A stretch of DNA of 64,000 nucleotides from assembly GCF_037038585.1 (NCBI RefSeq), contig NC_092522.1:124478661-124542660 (forward strand). Reading direction: 5' to 3'. Positions 41,936-53,200 of this stretch are shown piece by piece. This DNA is from Patagioenas fasciata. Lineage: Eukaryota; Chordata; Aves; Columbiformes; Columbidae. The number at the start of each line of letters is the position of its first letter. Within the stretch, counting starts at the first letter, position 1. The notes below the pieces were generated by a model. It was not told the origin of the DNA, made no database searches, and was given only the letters and a program-made list of their open reading frames with translations. Made by a program: the position numbers and the translations under genes.

Positions 41936-41972
41936 ATAGAATCATTTTGGTTGGAAGTGTCCTGCAGCTCCA
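41936..41972 (-). mobile_element. CR1 tail fragment, reverse
   Basis: catagaatcattttggttgg directly behind the previous copy: a second, tail-only insertion. Confidence 0.6.
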
Positions 41973-42379
41973 TCTTGATCCCATCAGAAATTAAAGCAGG
42001 AGTGTGCAGCTTGATTTTCCATGGGTTTGGAAAGTTGGAGTCGGGCTCATCTCGGCCATCACAACTGAGCTGACCTGAGTTTTCTGTGGCTTTATTCCCA
42101 TTGCACCTGCTTTCTCCTGGAGGCCTCCAAGGGGTCAAGGCAATGGCATTCCCTAGTGAGGAACAAGCTGGCTCAGAAGAGGCTCTCAGCTGCAGAAACA
42201 ATCGCTGATCTTCTGGCAGCTGAGCACAGACATTACAGTTTTTGTTTGTCCTGGTTTTGTCCCTCAACACCAACCTCCTTGGACAGCGGTGAAAGGACAA
42301 ATACCACTGTCACCTTTCTCCAGTGCACCTGGGTTTCTCATGTGTGCCAGATGTTCCTCACTGGGATGCTAGAAGCACA

Positions 42380-42870
42380 ACATCATGGCACCACCAGGAC
42401 ATCACCAGGGTATCACCAGACCATCACCAGGCATGACCAGGGCATCACCAGGTGTCACCAGGCAGCACCAGGGCATCATCAGATATAACCAGGCATCACC
42501 AGACCATTACCAGGACATCACCAGGCATCACCAGATCATTACCAGGACATCACCAGGCACCACCAGGGCATTACCAGGGCATCGTCAGGGCATCACCAGG
42601 TGTCACCAGGCAGCACCAGGGCATCATCAGATATAACCAAGCATCACCAGACCATTACCAGGACATTACCAGGACATTACCAGGCACCACCAGGGCATTA
42701 CCAGGGCATCACCAGGTGTCACCAGGCATCACCAGGTGCCACCAGACATCATCAGGTATCACCAGGCATCACCAGGGCAAGTCCAAGCATCATCAGGACA
42801 TCATCAGGGCATTATCAGTTATCACCAGGCATCACCAGGTGCCACCAGGCATCACCAGGGCTCACAGCCC
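42380..42870 (+). repeat. ATCACCAGG-type minisatellite with higher-order repeat
   Basis: About 45 degenerate 10-12 bp units of the form catcaccaggg/cattaccagga. A larger block repeats at 148 bp: ggtgtcaccaggcagcacca at 42451 and again at 42599. All + frames stay open, giving His/Thr/Gly/Pro-rich artefact proteins. Confidence 0.93.
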
Positions 42871-45045
42871 CTCCATGCCCCCATTCCTGCATGCACAGAA
42901 CTGCAAAACAGAAACTAGTGGTCCTGAGCCCCATCCATTGATATTTATATCCCCCTTATTAAGAGTTTGTGAGGGAAATACAGTTGACTTTCTTTCTTGG
43001 AAATGCAGAGGATTAAAATAACCCCTGGGCACCCCCAGTACAGGAAAGACATGGATGTCCCAGAGCGAGTGTGCTGTAGGAGCAGTGAGACGGTCACAGG
43101 GCTTTGGGGCTGTACCCCCCAGCAGAGAATGATGGCTTAGGGAGGAATAAGTCCTTTTTCTCTTGAGGAACTGCTCAGAGCAGACAGGAGGGCGAGTGGA
43201 AGGCAGTTGCCCTTCAGGCTAATGGTGCAAGGAGCTCTCAGGAACGAGACATTGTGTTGCATGGGAAAACCCCCCCGAGGTGCACTTCTTGCTTAATTAC
43301 AGCTGCTGGTAATAAAAAAAGACCAAACCCACTGGTCAGTAAATATTACACCTTATTTTAGGCTGAATGAATCTCATTTCAACTCCTGGGTTTGGAAATC
43401 GTCTGGGCTGGAAGGACAGGATCCTTGGCTGGGGTAGGGGCACAGCCATGACCCTCTCAAGGGGGTGTCCTGGGGACATCCCCCCCTGCCCAGAGTGGGT
43501 CCTCGGGTCCCTGTCACCCATCCAAGGACGTGGACGTGCCCCTGGGATGTGGCTTCTTCTCCAGTGACAGCAGAACCAGCCCAGACCATGGACTGGGAGG
43601 AGCTGCTTGACTTTTGGGTGGCTAAAAGTGCTGGGGACAAATCCTGCCCTCACTTGGGGATGGGATTGTCCCCCCCTGCCTGCCATGTGTGCACCCCAGC
43701 CCCAGGGCAATAGGAGAGGTGAGCTTAGGAACCCAAAATTGTCCGATTCGGCATTTTCTTTCCTCATTCACGCTGCCTTTCTTTCCTTTTTGGAGCCGGT
43801 TATACACACACAGACACACACACACACGCATTTGCACACCCAGAGCCAAATCCCCGATTATTGCCTGTGCCCCTAAGAGGGATTACGGCTTCTTAGAGGG
43901 GAGGAACCGGCTTTCAGCAGGGTTTAGGAGCCCCGCGGGGACTTCATCCCTGTAACTCTGCTGTGTTCCAGGGTCCTGCAGGAGGAGAACTGCACCAGCC
44001 CCTTCTCCAGCCCGCGGGATGCTCAGCCGTGTCCCGCTTTCCTTCTTTCTGCAACCTCAACTCTCTTTACATCCCACACTGAAGTTGCAGGAGGGAAGAG
44101 AGGATGGGAGGGGGATTTGGGAGGCTGCAGGGGGCTGAGGGAGAAGCATGAACAGCCTCGCTCGTCCCTTCGCGGTGCTGCCCCTGCCCAGGGCCGGTGC
44201 TCCCGGGGCTGGATTAAGGACGAAGGAGCTTAGCAAAGCCCCCGGGCAGAACCGGATCCCAAAGCAACCCTGAGACCTGCGGTGCCTTCCTGAGCACATC
44301 TCCCGAGCTCCAGCTGGATCCTAAATCTCCATCCAATGCCCCCAGTGCCCCCCATGCCCTCCCCAGGCTGGGATTACCCCGTTCAGGGCATCCTGGGGTG
44401 GTTTTGCATCCAGGGCTTGGGGCCGGTAGAGAGCGTGAGCCCTGGAAACCTATGGCCCCTGTACCTCAGCGTACAGCTTTTGGTGATATTTGTGGAGCAT
44501 GAGTGTAGGCAGTGGAACAGCACTAAAGTTTACTCTGATTTGGGGTTCCCTGGTCTTCAGAACCTCTGAGCTGCTTCTTACTGCTTATTATTTTATAGCA
44601 AAACGCCAATTATTTGTGTTAGTGGTGGGAGCTAATCCGAGTCATTGCAATCCTAAGAGATTGGGGTGGGTAGAGTTGGATTAGTTTGTCTTTTCTTCCA
44701 GAACTCCAAGACAGGGTGAGTGATGGGGGCTTATCCAGGGTTAACTGGAACATCTCTTCACTCCATTGCGCAGGAACAAGAAATGGAGAAGTGTTTCAAT
44801 TTTTGACATTTCTTCCTCAAAGAGAGATGATGTGGGAGCTGGTGGGCTGATTGCACACACAGCATGTGAGCTGTTGAAGGTTGGAGAAGCTGCAGCACGT
44901 GGGTAATGGTGGTGGGGACCTCGTCTCTCCAGAAACTACAGCGAGAAGCAGATGGAGCGGGATTTGGGATGGGGTAGCCATACAATAATTTTGATACCCA
45001 GAGAAATGTTGTGCATTCCTGCGTTTGCGAGGAAGCAGAAGACAT
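42871..45045. other. Intergenic, no recognised gene
   Basis: Unique-looking DNA with a short (CA)n tract at about 43803-43828. No splice-bounded coding segment seen. Confidence 0.5.
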
Positions 45046-45258
45046 GGATGAGAGGGAACGGCCTCAAGTGCATCAGGGGAGGCTGAGGTTGGATCTGGGG
45101 AACAATTTCTTCCCCAAAGGGCTGTGGGGCATTGGAACAGGCTGCCCAGGGCAGTGCTGGAGTCACCATCCCTGGAGGGCTGGACAGACGAACATGAGGT
45201 TCTCAGGACATGGAGCAGTGCCAGGGCTGGGTTATGGTTGGACCCAATGATTTTGAGG
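45046..45258 (+). mobile_element. CR1 LINE 3' end (type B)
   Basis: gggaacggcctcaagtgcat to gttggacccaatgattttga. Confidence 0.85.
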
Positions 45259-45376
45259 GAGAGATGGATGCTCAACAGGATGCTTGAAAACAAACAGGGT
45301 TGTGTGATCTGCATTTATGGTTTGCGAAAGAGTTGGCCAAGGAGTACCCAACTCTCTTAGTGTTGGCTTCAATTAA

Positions 45377-45588
45377 TCATAGAATCATAGAATCATACAG
45401 TAATTTTGGTCCACCACTGCCCCATGTCCCTGAGAACCTCATGTCCGTCTGTCCAGCCCTCCAGGGATGGTGACTCCAGCACTGCCCTGGGCAGCCTGTT
45501 CAATGCCCCACAGCCCTTTGGGGAAGAAATTGTTCCCCACATCCAAAACCTCAACCTCCCCTGGTGCAACTTGAGTCTGCTTCCTCAC
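45377..45588 (-). mobile_element. CR1 LINE 3' end (type B), reverse
   Basis: A repeated tail, aatcatagaatcatagaatc, shows the 8-bp CR1 terminal repeat well. Body cctcatgtccgtctgtccag. Confidence 0.87.
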
Positions 45589-46923
45589 TTCCTTTCTGGA
45601 TGAGACTGGAAATCCTGCACAACCGGAGGGGTTGTAGCTGACGTCCCCCCCAAAGAACGGGGAAGGATGCTGAAGATGAACAGACCAAACGTGGAGCGCT
45701 CAACCTTGGGTCTTTCAGAGCCATTTATCTCTATTAGCATCACTGAGGCTCTCTCATTGAATTCCCCCCTCCCTCCCTTCCCCGCTCCACTTTTTCTCTA
45801 AATGCTCCCCAAACAACTCAGACATCAATGGAAGGCAGAAGAAATGGCCGCTCTTTGTGTCCCTGAAGAGGCAGCTTTGCAGCGAGCCCTGTCGGGGCAG
45901 CTGGCGATGAGCTACCAGCAGGGACCATTTTCACGTCTCCCTTTGTGAAGGAGCAGCCTTGAGCGAAACGCCACTCGAGGGGGCACTGAACAAAATGTAC
46001 GTTCGCCTCTTCCATGTGGCGCTCGGCGCCCGTCTCCGCCTCTGACGCTAATGATCCGGATGAGGGTTGGTTTTTAAAATAATAGGGAGAAGAAAATGAA
46101 AGGGAAAGGGGCTGGTGGAGGGAGGTCAGATCCATTTAGGAGCCCAAATATTTATGGGGAGAGTGCTGCCTGAGCGGTTGCACAAAGGGTCAGGCTGTAC
46201 GTGGCTCCATCCTTCCTCCACCTCCTCCTCCCCACCACGACTGGCCATGAAAAGGGGGAACCAGAACTGTAGGGCCTCCGTGAAAGACGAGGATAATGGA
46301 TTTCATTATAGACGAGCACGTTAAATGTCTATCCACTCGTGTGCAATAAAGGAAAGCTGGTCTTTAGCCCATTGTGCTGGAGGAGCTCTTGACTGCCATT
46401 CAAGAGTAAGATGTTGATTCCCTGCCCCAACATCCCCCTAACCACCCCATAAAGAGATGGCTATGGGGTGCAATTCACCTTTTAGCCATGCTGGTGTCTA
46501 CCTTCCCATCCTTATTTTCTCCACTGGCCATGGGGTGGCTCAGGACAAGCCTGGAGGGTAAATATCTACATCTGGCTAGACGGACAAATCTTGTGGTGGG
46601 GAAGTGGGGTTTGCTGGTGCAGTGGTGGGATCCAGCCCAAAGAGAAGTGTCAGCACTGAACGTTCTCCACGTTCATCACATCTAGATGGACCATCACTCC
46701 TCCCTTCCCTGCGATGACCTTTCTCTGGCTTCCCCTTGCCTACAGCACCATTTTCCCACCCTCTGCCCGTGGTGTCCCTTCACACAGCACTTCTTCTTGG
46801 TGTCCCTCATGGCAGAGCTTTGCAGGATGATCTCAGGGTCCCTCTTCCCTCTGTGCTTTACGCAGCACTGCTGTCCAGGCTGCTGGGCTGGCACAGCTCC
46901 TGCGAGGGTGCTTCAACCTCATT
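45589..46923. other. Intergenic, no recognised element
   Basis: No gene or repeat identified. Confidence 0.5.
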
Positions 46924-47376
46924 TAGGGCCCCAGGAATGACCCGAGGCTGGAACAGCACTGCTGTGGGACAGGTTGAGAGAGTTGGGGGGTTCAGCTGGA
47001 GAAGAGAAGCTCCGGGGAGACCTTAGTGTGGCCTTTCCGGACTTAAAAGGGGCTGAGAAGAGGGATGGGGACAGACTTTTGAGCAGGGTCTGCTGTGATA
47101 GGACAAGGGATGATGGTTTTAAATTAAAGGAGGGACATTCAGGCCAGACATGAGGAAGAAATTGTTTATAGTGAAGGGTGGTCAGAGCCTGGCCCAGGTT
47201 GGGCAGAGAGGTGGTGGCTGAACCATCCCTGGAGACATCCCAGGCCAGGCTGGACGGGGCTCTGAGCAACCTGAGCTGGTGAAGATGTCCCTGCTCATGG
47301 CAGGGGTGGCACTGGATGAGCTCTGAAGATCCCTTTCCCACCCAAACTATTCCATAGTTCTATGATTTTATGACTC
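46924..47376 (+). mobile_element. CR1 LINE 3' end (type A), long copy
   Basis: ccccaggaatgacccgaggc to ccatagttctatgattttat. Confidence 0.9.
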
Positions 47377-48898
47377 CATTCATTAAAAAGGAAAAATGAG
47401 GTTTGGACAACCTCAGCTCGCACAGGGACTTACTGCTGAGGCCCCTTCTCCAAACCTCTCTGGGTGGTGGATATGGACACAGAGATTCCTGTTGTGCTGG
47501 AGATGCAGAAATCTCCCCAGGGACACAGTGACACATCCTGAGCTGGCAGGACTCAGATGCAGGACATCCCCACGCTCTGCCCCAACCAACTCTCTTGCAG
47601 AGACCAAGAAAACAAATAAACCCCCTTTTCGAAACATTTTTACCCACTGAAAGCAAAGCCAGGAGCTGGCTGTGGGCTGGCAACCCAGTTGGGCTTTGAG
47701 TTTTTCTGCCTAAGCCTAAAGCTAAACTGGGATTGCATCCTTCTCAGGGGAAGAGAGATTGGATCTGCCGGGCTGGATCCAGCTGTGGGGAAGTCAGGGC
47801 AGGACATGACCCCACCGTGGCACGTAGGGTTGGGATGCTGGAGTGTCATGCAAGCTGTGTCCCCCCTTTGTCACCCACAGCCTCCTTTCAGCCTTACTGG
47901 GGGCCACCGGCAGTGCAGGAGGGTCCTGTCCGTGGAGGTGACAGGTCCTCCCAAGGACATTGACGTGTCCATCTGGGATAGCTGCTGAAGGATGGTGGGG
48001 TTCAGCGTCTCTCCCAACCACCCAAGCAGACGTTTGCTAATGAAACTCCCCTTCTCCAGGCAGTTCCTCTGTTTTTGGTGGCCATCTGAGCTGGCTTGAG
48101 TGTCTCCTTTGTGAGAATCAATTTGGGAACATCATCTGGAAACTCTTTACATTAAGGGAAGAAAACACAACAACCGACACTGTTGTTCAACATGGAAATC
48201 TCTGGTTTTAGCTTCGGTTGAATGATTAGCAGATGTAACTAATCAAGCCTGTTGGCATTACTCCCTTGCAAAAGCAAAGGCGGAGCCCTGGGCTAGTGGA
48301 TAAAACAAATGATGGCTGCTCCCTGCCCTGAGCCCCATCCATGACCAGGCTGGGAAGCTCTCCCCCCAAAACAGCTGGGATGGGGTGTGTCAGATGAACC
48401 CGCTCCCTCCCAAAACACATCCCAGGGGTGGGACAGGGGGTTTTCTAGGTGAGGGGAAGCCTTGTCCTCCTGCCAAGCCACCAGCTTAATCCCCCATATG
48501 CTGATAAGTTCACGCCGGGACCTGCGCTCCTCCCTCCCATGCGTCGTCTGAAACCGGCGGCTCTCTTGGCCCTATTTATAGCGCGGTGATAGGATCAGGG
48601 GGAATAAGCATTTAGCATCCCTTAAATCACACCCTGCTCTCATGGTGCTCACTGCTCTCTGCTCTTGCTGCCCAAGAGCCTGACCAGGAATTCTGAAGGT
48701 ATGTTGGGAGCTGGGATGCTGCTGGGGACATGTGGCATCTCTCCCAGTTCCTTATCCTCACCAGACTGGGATGGGAATGGCCTTTGGTGGGGACAAACCT
48801 TGGGAGCAGACGCAGAGGGTGATACTGTGGCTGGGAGCCCTGGTGTAAAGCAGGGATCAGAGGGCAGCTCTGGCTGCAAGGGGAACTCGATTTCTCTA
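47377..48898. other. Intergenic, no recognised element
   Basis: A TATA-like word, cctatttatagcgcgg, occurs near 48570, but no exon can be tied to it. Confidence 0.45.
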
Positions 48899-49035
48899 AA
48901 TCACAGAATAGTTTGGGTGGGAAGGGACTTTCAGAGCTCCCCAAGTTCCCCCTGCCATGAGCAGGGACATCTTCACCAACTCAGGTTGCTCAGAGTCCCG
49001 TCCAGCCCGGCCTGGGATGTCTCCAGGGATGGGGC
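48899..49035 (-). mobile_element. CR1 LINE 3' end (type A), short reverse copy
   Basis: atcacagaatagtttgggtg to gggatgtctccagggatggg. Confidence 0.85.
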
Positions 49036-49860
49036 TCTGGATAAAAGGGACCAAGTAATGTATATTTCTCACCTGGATGATGACCTGGCCACTACCCCTC
49101 CATCCCCGTCCCGCTCCTTGGACCTGAGAATACCTGGGACAATCAGCCCACAGCCAAGGTCCATCCAGACTGCCCCGGGGTGGTCTAACCCTGCCCAGGG
49201 GTGGGTTGGTGGTCTGGGCTGCCCATGTAGATGACGAGCATTCACTTTTAAATTTCGTTTATAGTTCCATCTGCCAAGAAAAGTCACACACAGGGACATG
49301 GAGTGAGCCCCAAATCTGTGCCCTGTGTGCCTGGACTGTATGGATGGCTGGAGGGGGCCAGAGAAGGTGGCTGTGGGTGGGCAGCATGATGGGGAGGGTT
49401 GGTTGCTCCTCCTTCCTTTCTATCACCTGTCTCCTTGCTCTGGTTCCCATTCCAGGGAGTGATGGTGTAGCGAGATGCCCCATCTGATGGAGATACCTCC
49501 TTCCCGTGCATGGTCCTACATGGGCAGAAAGCCGTGCCCAAGGGGCTGACCATCCCCAAACAGACCTCAGCACCCTTCAAGCCAACCAGGAGGGGAAACA
49601 CAGCCCACGAAGCTGGTGGAGCCTGGCTGGGACAGTGGAAGTTCTCCCACCAGAGCTTGGTGGCCACAGGGTGACACCAAGGAGGATGCTTTGTGGGGAC
49701 AGACAGGTCCTTTGCCTGCAGTGACCCCCTTGGTGGGAGCTCTGGGGTCCATACTGACGTTCTGTTCCCATACAGCTGCAATGCCACTCACTGACTCTCA
49801 GGAGAAGACCCAGTGTTATGTCCTGGGGGTGTCCACCTTTCCCCCTGACGGTGTTTGGTG
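49036..49860. other. Upstream flank of the fibrinogen-domain gene
   Basis: No recognisable coding exon. A promoter or 5' UTR exon may lie here, but I see no convincing TATA box. Confidence 0.4.
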
Positions 49861-49896
49861 ATGAGACACATGGGCTCATCCCCGGGGACCATCCTG

Positions 49897-50283
49897 ATGG
49901 AGGTCTGTCCCAGCACCAGCCATACCAGAGTGGGTTTGCTGTCCCTCATCCTGGTGGCCACGCTGAGCAGCCCCTCGCTGCAGAAGTCCCTGCCCGCGGG
50001 GTACAGAGACCACGAGGGTCCCCAGGAGGGCACGGGCCTGATCCAGTGCGGCGAGTACAGCAACCAGGTCCTGCCCAACGGCCGCTGTAAGATCGTGGCC
50101 ACGTTGCCCCAGGGGGACGAGCAGCGATGCCCGGACATGTTTCGTTGCACTGATGAGGTGTCCTACTGGCTCCATGAGAATGAAGAGCGCAAGCAGCAAG
50201 TTATGGAGCTGCGGGAACTGATTTCAGAGCTACAGGAGGAGCTGAGGAACCACCGGCACCGCATCAAAGTCCTCGAGCTCCAG
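49897..50283 (+). CDS. Fibrinogen-domain gene exon 1 (coding part, residues 1-129)
   Basis: The frame opens after a stop at 49846-49848, so translation starts at 49861, 49870 or 49897. Encodes signal peptide, cysteine segment and first coiled coil. Donor gtaaag at 50284, phase 0. Confidence 0.85.
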
Positions 50284-53200
50284 GTAAAGGGCTGCCCTTT
50301 GCAGAACCCTCTTCACAGCTCTCCCCGGTCCCTCCCCATGGTCCCTTCCCATGGTCCCTTCCAGCTCCCAGCAGTTGCAGGAGGAGGACACCTGGTGAAC
50401 CATGTGGTGTTGTTCTGACCATGGTTGGGATATCCATTAACCCCCAGCTGCTCCTCCTGCCATGGTCCAGGAGCCTTCCAGGGCTGATCTTTCCTAACAT
50501 TAGCCACAAACCCTTTGGTGTTTTATCTGTGCTATCTCCTCCACCTTTGAGCCTGCCTAGGAGGGGTAGCTGATCCATCCCATTGCCCATAGTGGGATCC
50601 AGGGCTGGACCTGGAGTTTCGGGTGGCCAGTGAAGGACCACATCTCGGATGGCCATGGCTGAGAAGGAGAAGAGCTGATGTTCAGCCCGCGACACCCTTC
50701 CTGGAGTTTCCTTTCTGGTTGTTGGGCATTGGAACAGGCTGCCCAGGGCAGTGCTGGAGTCACCATTCCTGGAGCAGTTGAACAGACATGGAGATGAGGT
50801 TCTCAGGGACATGGGGCAGTGCCAGGGGTGGGTTATGGTTGGACTTGATGGTCTTGAGAGTTTCTTCTAATCAAAACTACTCTATGATTCTGTGGTGCTC
50901 ATCCCTCCCCAGCTCCATTAGCCAGCCTCACAGCCTGAAGCTTCACACTAATACGTTTTTTCCAACCTCATTTGGCACCTCTGAAGCTCTCAGAGGTTTG
51001 GTGTTGCCCCATGACTTTATCCAGCAAACCCTTGGCTGTCACCAGCAGCGAGCAACAGCTTGCCCAGGGCTGTAACCAGGAGCAGGGAGGGATCAGGCTG
51101 CATTTTGCTGGCCATAGGAGCAATTTCCCAGCTGAGATGTCTCATGGGGTTGTTGATGAGACGTGTAGAACATCCAGCAGCAATGGAAGAGCCTTGAGAC
51201 TGCTGGGTGAAGAGCACCTTTGTCTTTGCCCTTGGAGGAGATGAGGTCTGTTATGGTTGAGCTCTGGGGGTGGTTTATTTTCTATTTGGCTTCTTTTCAT
51301 CCTCATCCTTGGAGTCCCTGTTTGGAAAACTTCTTTCAAGCAGCCCCACGGGGAAAGCAAAGCTGTGCCGAGGCTGTGGGGCTGTTTGATGGTCACACTG
51401 TTGGGTGGGCAGCTGTGCCGTGGGTGTCTCCAGGGGTGCAAGCTGTTCCAGGGGTGACAGAGGAAGGGAGGGGGGTAAGTGAGTCAGGATGGGTGCTCCT
51501 GCTCAGGCAGACCCACTGGGTACCCCCCACCCAGGGTCCCTCCTCTCATATTGGCCCTTGTCCCCATCTTACCTTCTCACCCACTTTCCTGTTTTCTCCC
51601 TGCACTTGCACTGGGACAAGCTGGTCTTTGGTCTCTTGACTTCCCACATCCATCCCCTGATGACATTTTGGACTGTTAAATCTCTCCTACCCCAACGCCA
51701 GCTCCCTGCACTGGCCCCAAAACACACTCCTGGTGCTCCTTGGACCTGCAGCTCTTTCACCGACCTCTCCATCTCACAGCCAAGGAGGGAGATGGATGGT
51801 AACACACTAAATGTTTTCCCTGCAGTATTCATGCTCTTAACCCATTCTTCATTTCCAGGGTCTGAAACGACCCATCTAAAGGCAAAATGGTTTGTGGTAG
51901 AGTCTCTTCAGAGTCAGAGGGAGGAGGCAGGAGGACAAATCTCCCTCTGGAGATGCTGGTTGCCTGGTGATGGCTCTAGAGGGATCTGAGCTGATGGCCT
52001 CAAGCAGGACACTCAGTGTTCAGGAGGTGTCATTAGATCTGGAGCACAGACTCCCAGTCGGTCTCTTATCCATGCCCAGGTCCTGCACCTCCTTACCCTG
52101 CTGATCTCCTCCTATGCACCAGCTGGTCCATCTTGACATTTGTAAGCAAGTTATGCACACAATTAAGTTCACTGGGGAAACAGGAACACTCCAGGTCTTT
52201 CCAGCTGCTGTTGTTTAGACCCCTCATACATGCACATATACATATATATGTGCACATAGACATGGATGCGCCCATGCATGGTAGATGCCCCATCCCTGGA
52301 GACATCCCAGGCCAGGCTGGATGGGGCTCTGGGCAATCTGAGCTGGTGAAGATGTCTGTAGGAAATACCTGATCTTTAAGGTCCCTTCCTACCCCAGTCA
52401 TTTTATGATTCCACAATAATCTCACACAGTCACACAAGCCCATAATACTCCTGATAACCGTGTTTCCCCCTTCTTATGTGCTGCAGGGCTCAGGTGGGCC
52501 CTGTTCAAGGCCATGTCCCAGCGGGTCCCTTACTGGCCCATCAGCAGTGGCTGAAGCTTCTGCTCCTGTCTCTCTGTCACCCGCCTGGAAATTTCTATGC
52601 CTTATTTTATCTTTTTAACCTTGTTATCCATTTCCCTGCTACTTGATGGTTTGGGGTTTTTCTTGTACTGAATCATCCTTAGATTGTGGATGCTCTCACA
52701 TCACATCCTGGCTCTCCTGCCTGTGTCTCACAGCTGCACAGAAGCTGGTGGGTGAGGGTTCTTCTGGAGCAGCACCAAAGCAGGGGAATTCCTCATGCCC
52801 GCTTCCACGCAAAGGTGTCTATGAGATCCAGCTGATCTCATAGGGATCTGAACAGCGAATGTAGACATAGGTGCTGCTAAGACCTCTTGGATGTCTCCTG
52901 GAGGGTGAGATGACTCAGGAGAGCTTGTTTCTCCTCAACAGGAGCGCAAGTGAGCAGCTTTGAGGGAGATGTGTCTGTTTTGGAATGCTGCTGGTGTTCT
53001 CACCCTACAAGGAGAGCAGGGGGACACAGGTGTCCTGGAGCAGCCATGTCCCAGGTCCTGCCTAAGTGTCTCCAAGTGGTTCATCCATTGTGGACAGTGT
53101 CAACAACATCTGTGCCACCAAGATACTAGGGCACTCAAGAGGGGAACATCCTGAAGTTGGGAAAGGGAATAGAGCACAAGTGTGATGGGAGAGGCTGAGG

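Noticed and set aside
42385-43021. Overlapping 80-190 codon frames rich in His, Gln, Thr, Ser, Pro and Gly
   Set aside because: All three + frames are open across the same minisatellite, which is a composition effect and not a gene.
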